Shown piece after piece: positions 7,446-16,102 of a stretch of 16,338 nucleotides of DNA. The DNA is from CBDFKY01 sp965248995. Lineage in GTDB: Bacteria > Pseudomonadota > Alphaproteobacteria > Rickettsiales > UBA998. Location of the stretch: contig CBDFKY010000010.1 of the NCBI GenBank assembly GCA_965248995.1, forward strand, positions 1 through 16,338. Direction: 5' to 3'. Within the stretch, counting starts at the first letter, position 1. Each line of letters begins with the position of its first letter. The position numbers and the translations under genes are program-made. The notes beneath the pieces are model-generated. The model had not been told where the DNA came from, did not search any database, and saw nothing but the letters and a program-made list of their open reading frames with translations.

Positions 7446-9548
7446 ATGGTTGGATCGACATTACATACTGAAGGGCTGATGACGACATCGGGCAACGACG
7501 CGATGCAGTATGGTGCGCCCGCAGTGGAAGCCAAAGGATCGAAAGCGCCCGTGACCGCCGATGCCCAGATGATTCTGGATCGGCTGAAAGCGGAGCAGGG
7601 CGATCTGCAGCAGCGTCTCGCTTCCGCTCCTCCCAGCCAGAGAGCTGCGCTGGAAGCGGCGCTGGCCAGCGTATCCGGCGGCATCAGTTCCCTGCAATCC
7701 GCTATGGCTACGGGTAACGTGGGTTCCATCAGCGCGGCAATGGGCGCCGCCACTACCGCTATTTCCGTAGCGGATACCGCGGAAGCGTTGTCCGAAGGGG
7801 TAAAAGCGCAGGCGACGGGCGACATGATCATGTCTCAGGCGTCGGCGCAGGCCAATAACTGGAACAATCCTGATTTCCATGCCGTCTCTTATACTCAGTT
7901 GAGTGCACCCGCTAAAACCACTTACAATGTGATGAGCGATTTAAATATCGGTGGGTTCAATGATAAGGATGCGAACGGCGTCGAATTGAACAGTCTCACC
8001 AAAGCGCAAATGGCTGCCCGCGTGAATGCGGAACTTGATCCGCGGACAAAAGCACAGTTGCAAGTGGCTTCCGTTATTGAGAAAGACCCTAAATTCAAAG
8101 TATTGGAAGAAACGAAACAGCAGGAAGCGACAGTGGCAACGCAACAGCTGTCGAATTCCACCAACGCGCAATTATCCAATGAAGCGAGAGCCTCTCAAAA
8201 ATTGAGCCAGCAGGTGGATGCGCCGGATTTGGCTATTACCAAAATAGCCAAGGATGCGCAGAGCGGCCAGATTTCCCAAGAGGAAGCGGCGGCGCGTATG
8301 GATAAGGCTACTACCGATCGTAAACAGAATTTTGCGAAAATGGCCGAAGATACCTACGATAAGATAGGTAAAAACGAGCAGGCATTGTTGCGCAAGAAAT
8401 TTCATCTGGAAGAAGGTCAAAAACCTTCCATGGACCAGATGCTTACGATTCGCAAACAGACTCCGGATCATAAGGCGGCCAATGAAGGTGCCTGGAAAAT
8501 GAAGGTGCATGGCGAAGCCGGATGGGCGATGTTGTCCCCTGCTGAACAGGAAGCCTATGCATTGACACATACGAAAATGAGCTTGGAAGCAAACCGAAAA
8601 GCATTGGTATCCCAAGAGTTTTATAACGCGCTCTCCCCAGAGGAACGGCAGGAACTGAATGTAAAAATCGAAAAAGATCCGAAGGCGGCTCCGGCTCTAA
8701 TAGCGCTTGCTGCTGAACAACATAAGATGGATCATCAGGTCTCTTCGCAAATGCAACAAATGTCGAAGGGCCTTACGCAGGAAACGGTAGTAGATTTCGT
8801 AAAGTCATCCATGTCCTCTGACACAACGGATGACTATAACCTCCTGATAAAAAGGGGAAATATTGACATTGCCAATAGGCTGCACCTTCAGGAAGGTAAA
8901 GAGCGGGATCAGTTTATCAATAGCGGTGTCGCATTTTCAAAAACATCTGACTTTAAATTGACGGATTATAATTTTTCCGATATCCTGTCTGACCCTGGCG
9001 CCAAAGTCGGTACTACGAAAATTGCAGCGCTGGAAGGATTGGCAAGCGGCTCTGATACGACTACAGCGACCTCTTCCGACACTAAAGGACTGATAGCGGA
9101 AACCGCGCGGCCCGTAGCTCCATCCGCTACCGTGGCGGTTGAAGACCGGCTGGATATCAGGCAACAGATCGCTTCCGGCACACCGCAAGCCGAAGCGAAA
9201 CCGGAAACGCCTAAACATGATTTCGGTGCGATGCTTGCCCAAAACGGATTTTCATTTAGCCAGGGCAGTACCGCAGTCGGTGTGCCTGCTGCTGAGACAT
9301 CTGCTCCTCCAGTTCCTGCGGTAACACACGCACAAGCCGCTCCCGCTCATGATGCCCCGCATCCTTTTGCAGGAATGCTGACCGGTTTCACCGGATTTAA
9401 TACCAGAGACATTCCAAAACTGAATCTGGGCATGCAATCACCTGCGAACGGAAACGATTTTTCTCTGGGACATTTATCCGCCCAGCAGGCGGTTCCGACA
9501 TTGGCCGCATCCGCGTCAGGGCCTTCGGTCGGAGCAGGACGTAGTTAA
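7446..9548 (+). CDS. Large cysteine-free protein of unknown function
   Basis: I do not recognise this 700-residue protein. It has no cysteine, no signal peptide and no clear membrane helix; the most hydrophobic stretch is the small-residue run at about 92-115 (GSISAAMGAATTAISVADTA). Residues ~35-470 look mostly helical and rich in Ala, Gln, Lys and Glu, including a repeated SPxEr/q motif at LSPAEQEAY (363-371) and LSPEERQEL (396-404). From ~545 the chain becomes Ser/Thr/Pro/Ala-rich and probably disordered. It holds two related short motifs, HDFGAML (591-597) and HPFAGML (639-645), each followed by GF-containing residues. The ATG at 7446 gives the longest frame; an ATG at 7479 is an alternative, with AAGGG very close before it. 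Codon use is intermediate. The stop overlaps that of convergent mrp (TTAA). A secreted or structural protein is conceivable, but nothing proves it. Confidence 0.75.
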   Translation: MVGSTLHTEGLMTTSGNDAMQYGAPAVEAKGSKAPVTADAQMILDRLKAEQGDLQQRLASAPPSQRAALEAALASVSGGISSLQSAMATGNVGSISAAMGAATTAISVADTAEALSEGVKAQATGDMIMSQASAQANNWNNPDFHAVSYTQLSAPAKTTYNVMSDLNIGGFNDKDANGVELNSLTKAQMAARVNAELDPRTKAQLQVASVIEKDPKFKVLEETKQQEATVATQQLSNSTNAQLSNEARASQKLSQQVDAPDLAITKIAKDAQSGQISQEEAAARMDKATTDRKQNFAKMAEDTYDKIGKNEQALLRKKFHLEEGQKPSMDQMLTIRKQTPDHKAANEGAWKMKVHGEAGWAMLSPAEQEAYALTHTKMSLEANRKALVSQEFYNALSPEERQELNVKIEKDPKAAPALIALAAEQHKMDHQVSSQMQQMSKGLTQETVVDFVKSSMSSDTTDDYNLLIKRGNIDIANRLHLQEGKERDQFINSGVAFSKTSDFKLTDYNFSDILSDPGAKVGTTKIAALEGLASGSDTTTATSSDTKGLIAETARPVAPSATVAVEDRLDIRQQIASGTPQAEAKPETPKHDFGAMLAQNGFSFSQGSTAVGVPAAETSAPPVPAVTHAQAAPAHDAPHPFAGMLTGFTGFNTRDIPKLNLGMQSPANGNDFSLGHLSAQQAVPTLAASASGPSVGAGRS

Positions 9549-10624
9549 ATTCGGGTGAATGCAAGCGAACGCACCACATTTTCCCACGCAAACTTATGAG
9601 AGGAAAGGGAACGGGTAAGCCCTGTTACGCTCAGTTCCTGAGATAACGCCGGGTCGATCGGAATCTGCGCCAGCAGCTGCGAATGCGTCTCCTCCGCCAG
9701 TGCCTCTCCCGCGCCGCTGCCGAACACCGTCAGCGGCGCGCCTGTCGCATCTTCTAGCCAGCTCATATTTTCGATGATGCCGAGAATGGGCACGTCCGTC
9801 TTGGTGAACATCACCGCGCATTTGCGGGCATCGAGCAGGGAAAGGGGCGCGGGCGTGGTGACGATCAGGGCGCCGCCCCCGTTCAGCGCCAGCGGCAGTT
9901 GCTGCACCAGGCTCAGATGGATATCGCCGGTACCGGGCGGCAGGTCGATCAGCAACACGTCCAGTGGCCGCCCTTCCGCTCCCCATGCCGCGCCCCGGAT
10001 CAACTGCTGCAGGGTTTTGGCGACCATCGGCCCACGCATGATGGCGGCCTGAGAGGGATCCAGGAAAAGCCCGGCGGACATACATTGAATGTCGTGTGAG
10101 ACGGGGGGAATCATCCGGCCTGTCGCGTCCAGTTCCGGCCTCACGCCTTCCGGCAGTTCCAGAAGGTAAGGGATGGAGGGGCCATGAATATCGGCGTCGA
10201 CGATGCCGACGCGCCGCCCCTGCCCCGTTAATGAAAGAGCCAGCAACGCCGTCACCGTGGATTTACCTACACCTCCCTTGCCGGAGGCGATGGCGACGAC
10301 GCGGGATACGTTGGCGACGGGCGTAAGGTTCCAGGTGGCTTTATTTCGGGAAGGCGGGTTATCGGGAGACGAATCACCGGTCTGTGCCGTCAGCACCGGT
10401 GTGACGGAGGAAACGCCGGGCAGGCGGATCAACGCCTCGCGCACCGCTTCGATGAGTGGCGAGCGCACCGCCTGCTCTTCGCGCGTGATGGTGATCATCA
10501 GCCCGACCCTGCCGTCACGGATCACGATGCCCGATACCAGGCCGGCGCTGACGATATCCTGCCCCGTCAACGGGTCGATGACGTGGCGGAGTGCCGCTTG
10601 AATCTCCGGCTCAGTGACGGGCAC
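9545..10624 (-). CDS. mrp: Mrp/ApbC family Fe-S cluster carrier ATPase
   Basis: P-loop ATPase (NBP35/ApbC family) that delivers Fe-S clusters to apoproteins. 359 residues. An N-terminal MIP18/DUF59-like domain (~1-80, starting PEIQAALRHVIDPLTGQDIV) is followed by a linker. The MinD-like ATPase then has deviant Walker A GKGGVGKST (115-123), DADIHGPS (143-150), and LIDLPPGTGD (225-234). The IENMSWL stretch (284-290), where many relatives have CxxC just after, has none; the whole protein has only C181 and C269. Such CxxC-less members are, to my knowledge, not rare in alphaproteobacteria. The start is GTG, one base after the recN stop, so coupled translation is likely. Its stop overlaps the convergent stop of the 700-residue gene. 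Confidence 0.93.
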   Translation of the reverse strand: MPVTEPEIQAALRHVIDPLTGQDIVSAGLVSGIVIRDGRVGLMITITREEQAVRSPLIEAVREALIRLPGVSSVTPVLTAQTGDSSPDNPPSRNKATWNLTPVANVSRVVAIASGKGGVGKSTVTALLALSLTGQGRRVGIVDADIHGPSIPYLLELPEGVRPELDATGRMIPPVSHDIQCMSAGLFLDPSQAAIMRGPMVAKTLQQLIRGAAWGAEGRPLDVLLIDLPPGTGDIHLSLVQQLPLALNGGGALIVTTPAPLSLLDARKCAVMFTKTDVPILGIIENMSWLEDATGAPLTVFGSGAGEALAEETHSQLLAQIPIDPALSQELSVTGLTRSLSSHKFAWENVVRSLAFTRI

Positions 10625-10625
10625 G

Positions 10626-12290
10626 TCAGACCGCTTCGCGCAGACGCTGCGCCGCGCTGCGGGCTTCGCTGGTGATTTCCGCGCCGGACAGCATCCGCGC
10701 CAGTTCCTCCGTGCGTTGTGATTCGTCCAGCGGAATCAGGCGGGTTTCCGTCTGTTCGCCCACCCGTTCCTTGGTGATGAACAGATGCGTGTTCGCCCGC
10801 GCCGCCACCTGCGGCAGGTGGGTGACCACGCAGACCTGCTGATGATCGGCCAGTCTGGAGAGCCGCGCCCCGATCGCATCGGCGACCGCGCCGCCGGTAC
10901 CGCTGTCGATTTCGTCAAAAATAAGCATGGCGCCATCCTCGGGTGTCCGCAGGACGACGGACAGCGCCAGCATCAACCTGGAGAGTTCCCCGCCGGAAGC
11001 GATCGCATTCAGGGGGCCGAACGGAGAACCCGCGTTGGTGGAAACTTCGAATACCACCTGATCGATGCCGCTGGATGACCAGTTCACCCGGTCTTTTTCC
11101 GTGCAGGCCACGCGAAAGCGCGTCGCTTCCATTTTCAGCGGAGCCAGTTCCCGGTGGATCACCGCTTCCAGATCAGGAATGGCGGCCAGACGTTCGGCGC
11201 GCAGACGGCGGGCGATTTCCAGAAAACTCGCCTCCGCCTGGTGTTCCCTTTCCGCCAGCCGGGCATGCTCCGCGCTGCTGTCCTCTAAATTGTTCAGCGT
11301 CGCCTGCGAAGAGGTTAGCAAACCGAACAGCCCTTCCACGGATACGCGATATTTTCGCGCCGCTTCCCGTAAACCGAACAGGCGTTCCTCCGTTCGCTCC
11401 AGCAGCCTTTCATCGTAATGATCCCCGCGCAGAAGGCGGGATAAGATGGTTTCTGCCTCTTCCAGTTCCGCCTGTACCCGCGTAAATGCCTCACTGAGCG
11501 CCATGCCGTCGGACGTCGTCGCCGCAGGCGAGCGGGTAAGCAGTATCTCCGCGTTGCGCAACCGTGTGGCAAGCGGCTGCGACCCTCCGAGTATTTCACT
11601 GATCTCGTGCACCGCCGCACCGGATTTTTCGGCCTGCATCATGGCGGTGCGCTTCTCCACCAGTTCGGTCTCTTCGCCTTCCTGAGGCGCGAGGCCAGCC
11701 AGTTCCTTCACCATATGTTCGAGATAACCGCGATTGCGCTCCGCCTCGCGCAGGCGTTCCTCAAGGGCACGGCTGGCCAGCCCCGCTTCGCTCCAGACCT
11801 GATACGCAACTGCGACCGCCGCCTTCGGCCCTTCGGATCGCGCGAACCTGTCGAGAAATTTCAGGTGTTCCGCCGTATCCAGCAGCCCTTTCTGTCCGTG
11901 CTGGCCGCATATCGTCACCAGCCGTTCCCCGATTTCCTTCAGGATTTTCAGGGTGACCGGCTGGTCGTTGACGAACGCTTTTGAGGCACCGTCCGCCCGT
12001 ATCTGTCGCCTCAGAATCAGCGTTTTCTCCGTGTCAAATCCCTGTTCCGCTAAGAACGCATGGAGTGAATGCGTCGGTCCGAGCGCATATTCCGCGCTCA
12101 CCGTGGCGCTCTCCTCGCCCGAGCGTACCAGCCGCGCTTCGGCGCGGTTGCCGAGCACCAGGCCGAGCGCGTCCAGCAGGATGGACTTGCCGGCCCCCGT
12201 CTCGCCCGAGAGTACGGTAAGCCCGCGATCGAATACCAGCTCCGCTTCGCGGATAAGGACGACGTTGCGGATGGAAAGGCGCATGAACAT
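10626..12290 (-). CDS. recN: DNA repair protein RecN
   Basis: SMC-like ATPase acting early in double-strand break repair, holding DNA ends for RecA-dependent recombination. 554 residues, normal for RecN. The N-terminus is RLSIRNVVLI, then Walker A GETGAGKS (29-36). A coiled-coil middle, rich in Ala, Glu, Arg and Leu, runs from about 150 to 365. The ABC signature SGGELS is at 432-437, with Walker B MLIFDE (455-460) followed by IDSGTGG. I chose the ATG at 12290 (MFMRLSIRN) because RecN proteins begin at this point. The frame is open to 12371, but that extension would overlap the hflK promoter region and has no family match. The ATG at 12284 is equally possible. It leads a recN-mrp operon, divergent from hflK. 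Confidence 0.94.
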   Translation of the reverse strand: MFMRLSIRNVVLIREAELVFDRGLTVLSGETGAGKSILLDALGLVLGNRAEARLVRSGEESATVSAEYALGPTHSLHAFLAEQGFDTEKTLILRRQIRADGASKAFVNDQPVTLKILKEIGERLVTICGQHGQKGLLDTAEHLKFLDRFARSEGPKAAVAVAYQVWSEAGLASRALEERLREAERNRGYLEHMVKELAGLAPQEGEETELVEKRTAMMQAEKSGAAVHEISEILGGSQPLATRLRNAEILLTRSPAATTSDGMALSEAFTRVQAELEEAETILSRLLRGDHYDERLLERTEERLFGLREAARKYRVSVEGLFGLLTSSQATLNNLEDSSAEHARLAEREHQAEASFLEIARRLRAERLAAIPDLEAVIHRELAPLKMEATRFRVACTEKDRVNWSSSGIDQVVFEVSTNAGSPFGPLNAIASGGELSRLMLALSVVLRTPEDGAMLIFDEIDSGTGGAVADAIGARLSRLADHQQVCVVTHLPQVAARANTHLFITKERVGEQTETRLIPLDESQRTEELARMLSGAEITSEARSAAQRLREAV

Positions 12291-12365
12291 ACGACTTTCA
12301 TACCGCAGCACGGCGTCCCTGTCACCAATTAGCTGAACCGGGGCGATCACGGATGCAGAAGAAGG

Positions 12366-12393
12366 TTGCAACCGGGCAAAGAATGGGTAGATT
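12366..12393 (+). promoter_or_regulatory. Possible promoter of hflK-hflC-degP
   Basis: TTGCAA (12366-12371) and TAGATT (12388-12393) are 16 bases apart, about 40 bases before the chosen hflK ATG at 12434. This supports starting hflK at 12434 rather than at 12353, which would lie upstream of the promoter. Only the spacing and partial consensus support it. No equally good promoter is visible for divergent recN. Confidence 0.35.
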
Positions 12394-12433
12394 CAGGGCA
12401 TGGGAAAACATCTTCAGCTATCGGGTAGAACGC

Positions 12434-13591
12434 ATGTCGTGGAATAAAGGGGGAAACCGGGGACCGTGGGGAACGCCTCCCACAGGCGGTAACGGCGCGC
12501 CCGGCGGCCGTCCGAACGGTTCCGGCAACCGGGGTGACCAGCCCGATCTGGACCAGCTGATCCGTAAAGGGCAGGAATCGCTGCGCAACGCGTTCGGCGG
12601 CGGGGGAGGCGGCGGCGGTTACGGAGAAGGAAATCACTCGAAGCGCCCGTTCGTCATCGGTATTCTGGCGCTGGTCACGCTCTGGCTGGCGTCCGGGGTT
12701 TACCGCGTCGATGCCGACGAGCAGGGCGTGGTGCTCCGTTTCGGACAGTACCACCGGATCACTGAGCCGGGCCTGAACTACCATCTGCCGTTTCCGCTGG
12801 AAGTGGCCTACACGCCGCGCGTAACCAGCATCAACCGCGTGGAGATCGGCTTCCGCACCAACGGGGACGCGCAGCGCACCCGTATGAACGTGCCGGAGGA
12901 AAGCCTGATGCTGACCGGGGACAAGAACCTGGTCAGCGCCCAGTTCGAGGTGCAGTGGCGCATCAAGGACGCGGTGCGCTTCCTGTTCAACCTGCGCGAC
13001 CCCGAATTCATGGTCAAGCCGATCGCCGAGACGTCGCTTCGCGAAGTGATGGGGAATACGCCGCTTTCCCTGGCGCTGTCCGACAAGCGTCAGGCCATCG
13101 CCGAGGAAACCAAGCAGCAGATGCAGGCGATTCTGGACCAGTACCAGACGGGCATCGAGATTTACGAGGTGAACCTGCTCGCGGTCGATGCGCCGGATCA
13201 GGTGGTGGAAGCGTTCATCGACGTACTGGCGGCGCAGCAGGAGAAGGAAACATTGCAGAACGAAGCCCGGAAATACCGTGACGGGATCATTCCCGTAGCG
13301 CAGGGACAGGCGGAGAAGATGATCCAGGACGCGGAAGGCTACAAACAGGCGGCGGTCTCCCGCGCCAGCGGGGAGGCGGCGCGTTTCATGGCGATTTATA
13401 ATGAATATAAGAACTCCAAGGACGTTACCCGACAGCGGCTCTATTTGGAAACGATGGAACAGATCCTTTCCGGTATGGATAAGATGGTGGTAGATAATGA
13501 TGGAAAAGGCGGCGTGGTGCCCTATCTGTCGCTGGATAATCTGCGTAAATCGGGTAAAGGCACGCCGGAGACGGCAGAGGAGAACAAGTAA
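12434..13591 (+). CDS. hflK: HflK, SPFH-domain regulator of FtsH
   Basis: HflK with HflC forms a large inner-membrane SPFH assembly around the FtsH protease and modulates its activity on membrane proteins. 385 residues. The N-terminus MSWNKGGNRGPWG and a Gly/Pro/Asn-rich leader, including a run of eight glycines (~56-63), are typical of HflK. One transmembrane helix follows (~73-90, FVIGILALVTLWLASGV). The SPFH/Band-7 domain then starts at YRVDADEQGVVLRFGQY. The rest includes VNLLAVDAPDQVVEAF and a coiled-coil tail with AEKMIQDAEGYKQAAV. The ATG at 12434 matches family starts; the frame is open back to 12353, but that stretch is promoter-like. Its stop overlaps the hflC start by one base (TAATG), so the two are coupled, as expected for partners made in fixed ratio. 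Confidence 0.95.
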   Translation: MSWNKGGNRGPWGTPPTGGNGAPGGRPNGSGNRGDQPDLDQLIRKGQESLRNAFGGGGGGGGYGEGNHSKRPFVIGILALVTLWLASGVYRVDADEQGVVLRFGQYHRITEPGLNYHLPFPLEVAYTPRVTSINRVEIGFRTNGDAQRTRMNVPEESLMLTGDKNLVSAQFEVQWRIKDAVRFLFNLRDPEFMVKPIAETSLREVMGNTPLSLALSDKRQAIAEETKQQMQAILDQYQTGIEIYEVNLLAVDAPDQVVEAFIDVLAAQQEKETLQNEARKYRDGIIPVAQGQAEKMIQDAEGYKQAAVSRASGEAARFMAIYNEYKNSKDVTRQRLYLETMEQILSGMDKMVVDNDGKGGVVPYLSLDNLRKSGKGTPETAEENK

Positions 13592-14616
13592 TGTCCGCAC
13601 GTATCATATTACTCGCGGTGGTGCTGTTCCTGGCGCTCGGCGGGATCATGAATTCCTTCTTCATCATCGACCAGACCCATCAGGCGCTGGTGCTGCGCTT
13701 CGGCAAACCCGTCAATATCATTACCGAGCCGGGGCTGAAATTCAAGGTGCCGTTCGTCGACAGCGTGGAACTCTATGACCGCCGCCTGCTCACCGTCAAC
13801 GCCGACCCCAAAACGGTCATCCTGAAGGATCAGGACCGGCTGATCGTCGACGCCTACGTTACCTACCGCATCACCGATCCGCTGCGGTTCTATCAGGCGG
13901 TGCGATCCGAGCGCATCATGGAACAGCGGCTGGACAAAATGCTGGAAACCTCACTTCGGGAAGTGCTGGGGCGGGAAAACCTCATCACCCTGCTCTCCCC
14001 CAAACGGGCGCAGATCATGGACGATATCCGTGACAACGTCTCGCGCCTCGCCTCTGGGGAAAGCCTCGTGGTGGCGGGCAAGAACATCACCGCGGAAGAG
14101 CATCCGACGATCACTCCTGCCGTTTCGGTGGCGAACAACGTGACCGATAACCTGCCGGAAGGCGCGGTGGTACCGGAGGTGGGCAAGGCGGATTCGCGGA
14201 AGGACCGGGCGGGATTCGGGGTGGAAATCGTCGATGTGCGGATCATGCGGACCGACCTCCCCAAAGAGACCAGCGACCCGATCTATAACCGGATGCGTTC
14301 CGACCGCCAGAAAGTCGCGGAAAAATTCCGGGCGGAAGGGAAGAAGGAATCCCAGATCATCCGTTCCGAAGCGGATAAGCAGCGCACCATCATGCTGGCC
14401 GACGCCGAACGCCGCGCCGCGATCATCCGCGGGGGAGGGGACGGAGAAGCCACGCGCATTTTCGCGCAGTCTTACGGCGAAGACCCGGAATTTTTTAATT
14501 TCTACCGCACCCTGCAGGCATATCGCACGTCTTTCAAAAAGGACGACACGACGATGGTCCTCTCTCCGGGTAGCGACTTCCTGAAATATATGAAAGAATC
14601 ACGTAACACCAAATAA
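13591..14616 (+). CDS. hflC: HflC, partner of HflK
   Basis: Second SPFH subunit of the HflK-HflC complex with FtsH. 341 residues. The N-terminal transmembrane helix is at ~4-25 (RIILLAVVLFLALGGIMNSFF). The Band-7 domain starts QTHQALVLRFGKPV with ITEPGLKFKVPFVDSV. A Ser/Thr/Val-rich insert (~158-205) sits before the conserved GVEIVDVRIMRTDLP; E. coli HflC has a variable insert at the same place. A coiled-coil part with YNRMRSDRQKVAEKFRAEGK, then YRTLQAYRTSF and SPGSDFLKYMK, closes the protein as in the family. The start is set by the TAATG junction with hflK and by AGAGGAG 8 bases upstream. degP follows 10 bases after the stop, so the three genes look like one operon. Confidence 0.95.
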   Translation: MSARIILLAVVLFLALGGIMNSFFIIDQTHQALVLRFGKPVNIITEPGLKFKVPFVDSVELYDRRLLTVNADPKTVILKDQDRLIVDAYVTYRITDPLRFYQAVRSERIMEQRLDKMLETSLREVLGRENLITLLSPKRAQIMDDIRDNVSRLASGESLVVAGKNITAEEHPTITPAVSVANNVTDNLPEGAVVPEVGKADSRKDRAGFGVEIVDVRIMRTDLPKETSDPIYNRMRSDRQKVAEKFRAEGKKESQIIRSEADKQRTIMLADAERRAAIIRGGGDGEATRIFAQSYGEDPEFFNFYRTLQAYRTSFKKDDTTMVLSPGSDFLKYMKESRNTK

Positions 14617-14626
14617 GGACACGGCC

Positions 14627-16099
14627 ATGAAGACCCGCCAGCTTTTGCATCTCTCCACCCTTTCGCTTGCGCTTCTCGCCGCGAGCCCGGGCGGCGTAGT
14701 CGCGGCACCGGTGATGGAAAGTTTCGCGCCGCTGGTGGATAAGGTGCTGCCCGCGGTAGTCAACGTGTCCACTACGCAGAAACCTTCGGTGAGCGCCCAA
14801 GGGCAGGGGGATACGGGCGGCGAACTTCAGGACGAGCGGCAGGAGGAATTGCAGAAGTTCCTCGAGCAGTTCGGTTTTCCGAACGCACCGCTCGGGGAAA
14901 GCCCTGAGCCGCACGAGATGCATTCGCTGGGTTCAGGCTTCATCGTCGATCCGAAAGGGTATATCGTCACCAACAACCACGTCATCGCGGAGGCGACGGA
15001 AATCTCCGTGACGCTGGCCGATGAAACGAAACTGGAAGCGAAAATCATCGGGCGTGATCCGAAAGTGGATCTGGTGCTGCTCAAAGTCGAGCCGAAAAAG
15101 CCACTTCCCTACGTCAGCTTCGGGGATTCGGACGCCATGCGGGTCGGGGACTGGGTGCTGGCCATCGGCAACCCGTTCGGCCTCGGCTCCACGGTCACGG
15201 CCGGAATCATCTCGGCACGTTCCCGCAACATCAACGCGGGCCCGTTCGACGACTTCCTGCAGACCGACGCTGCCATCAATCAGGGTAATTCCGGCGGACC
15301 GATGTTTAACGACCGCGGCGAAGTGATCGGCATCAACACGGCGATCTTCTCGCCTTCCGGCGGTAGCGTCGGTATTGGCTTCGCCATTCCTTCGGCCATG
15401 GCCAAACCCCTGATCGACCAGTTGCGGGAATATGGCCACCCCTACCGCGGCTGGCTCGGCGTGAAGATTCAGTACGTCACCGACGAAATCGCTAAAAGCC
15501 TCGGGCTGGAGCGGGCCGGCGGCGCGCTGGTGCTGGAGCTGACCAAGGACTCTCCGGCGGAAAAAGCCGGGATTATTTCGGGAGACGTAATTCTTTCCTT
15601 CAACGGGCATGAGGTGAAGGAAATGCGTCACCTGCCGCGGATGGTCGCGGAGACGCCGGTCGGCCAGAAAGTGCAGGTGGTAGTCTGGCGGCAGGGTAAG
15701 AAACAGGCGCTCGAAATGACGCTCGGCGAATATCCCGATGAAAAGGACACGGTGGCCTCCACCGCTCCGGCCCAGAACGTTCCGGTCAAGGAAGGCAAGA
15801 AGCTGCTCGGACTGTATCTGCGCACCCTCAGCGATGCGGACCGCAAGAAGATGAACCTTCCCGCAGCCACGAAAGGGGTGCTGATCACCGCGGTGGAAAA
15901 AGGCTCGGAAGCCCGCAAGCGGGCGCTGCAGGCCGGTGACGTGATTCACGGCATCAATCAGGAAAGGGTTGCCACGTTCGAGGATCTGGAAAAAGCGGTG
16001 AAGGCGGCACGCGACGCCAAGCGGGATTACGTACTGGTGCGCGTCCTTCGGGCAGGGGAATCCAGCTACATTACCCTGCCGATCGGCACGACCAAATAA
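14627..16099 (+). CDS. degP: Periplasmic serine protease, DegP/HtrA (Do) family
   Basis: Do-type protease and chaperone that degrades misfolded envelope proteins. 490 residues, normal for the family. A signal peptide covers 1-27 (basic MKTR, hydrophobic core, VAA before P28). The trypsin-like domain has the full triad: H118 in TNNHVI, D148 in KVDLVLL and S222 in QGNSGGP. PDZ1 is at about 258-350 (GWLGVKIQYV, GDVILSFNG), and PDZ2 at ~390-490 (LLGLYLRTL, AGDVIHGINQ). A Q-linker/LA-loop-like acidic stretch, DERQEELQKFLEQF, lies at ~69-82. TAAGGAC precedes the ATG by about 9 bases. It sits after hflKC, an arrangement common in alphaproteobacteria that joins membrane and periplasmic quality control in one operon. 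The antisense frame over this gene is a GC-rich shadow. Confidence 0.96.
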   Translation: MKTRQLLHLSTLSLALLAASPGGVVAAPVMESFAPLVDKVLPAVVNVSTTQKPSVSAQGQGDTGGELQDERQEELQKFLEQFGFPNAPLGESPEPHEMHSLGSGFIVDPKGYIVTNNHVIAEATEISVTLADETKLEAKIIGRDPKVDLVLLKVEPKKPLPYVSFGDSDAMRVGDWVLAIGNPFGLGSTVTAGIISARSRNINAGPFDDFLQTDAAINQGNSGGPMFNDRGEVIGINTAIFSPSGGSVGIGFAIPSAMAKPLIDQLREYGHPYRGWLGVKIQYVTDEIAKSLGLERAGGALVLELTKDSPAEKAGIISGDVILSFNGHEVKEMRHLPRMVAETPVGQKVQVVVWRQGKKQALEMTLGEYPDEKDTVASTAPAQNVPVKEGKKLLGLYLRTLSDADRKKMNLPAATKGVLITAVEKGSEARKRALQAGDVIHGINQERVATFEDLEKAVKAARDAKRDYVLVRVLRAGESSYITLPIGTTK

Positions 16100-16102
16100 T
16101 AC

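Noticed and set aside
12353..12433. N-terminal extension of HflK
   Set aside because: It overlaps the likely promoter and the divergent recN upstream region; HflK proteins begin at a sequence like MSWNKGG.
12347..13600. 417-residue minus-strand open frame over hflK
   Set aside because: It is a shadow of hflK, whose product is unmistakable; the His/Leu/Arg-heavy composition is typical of antisense frames.
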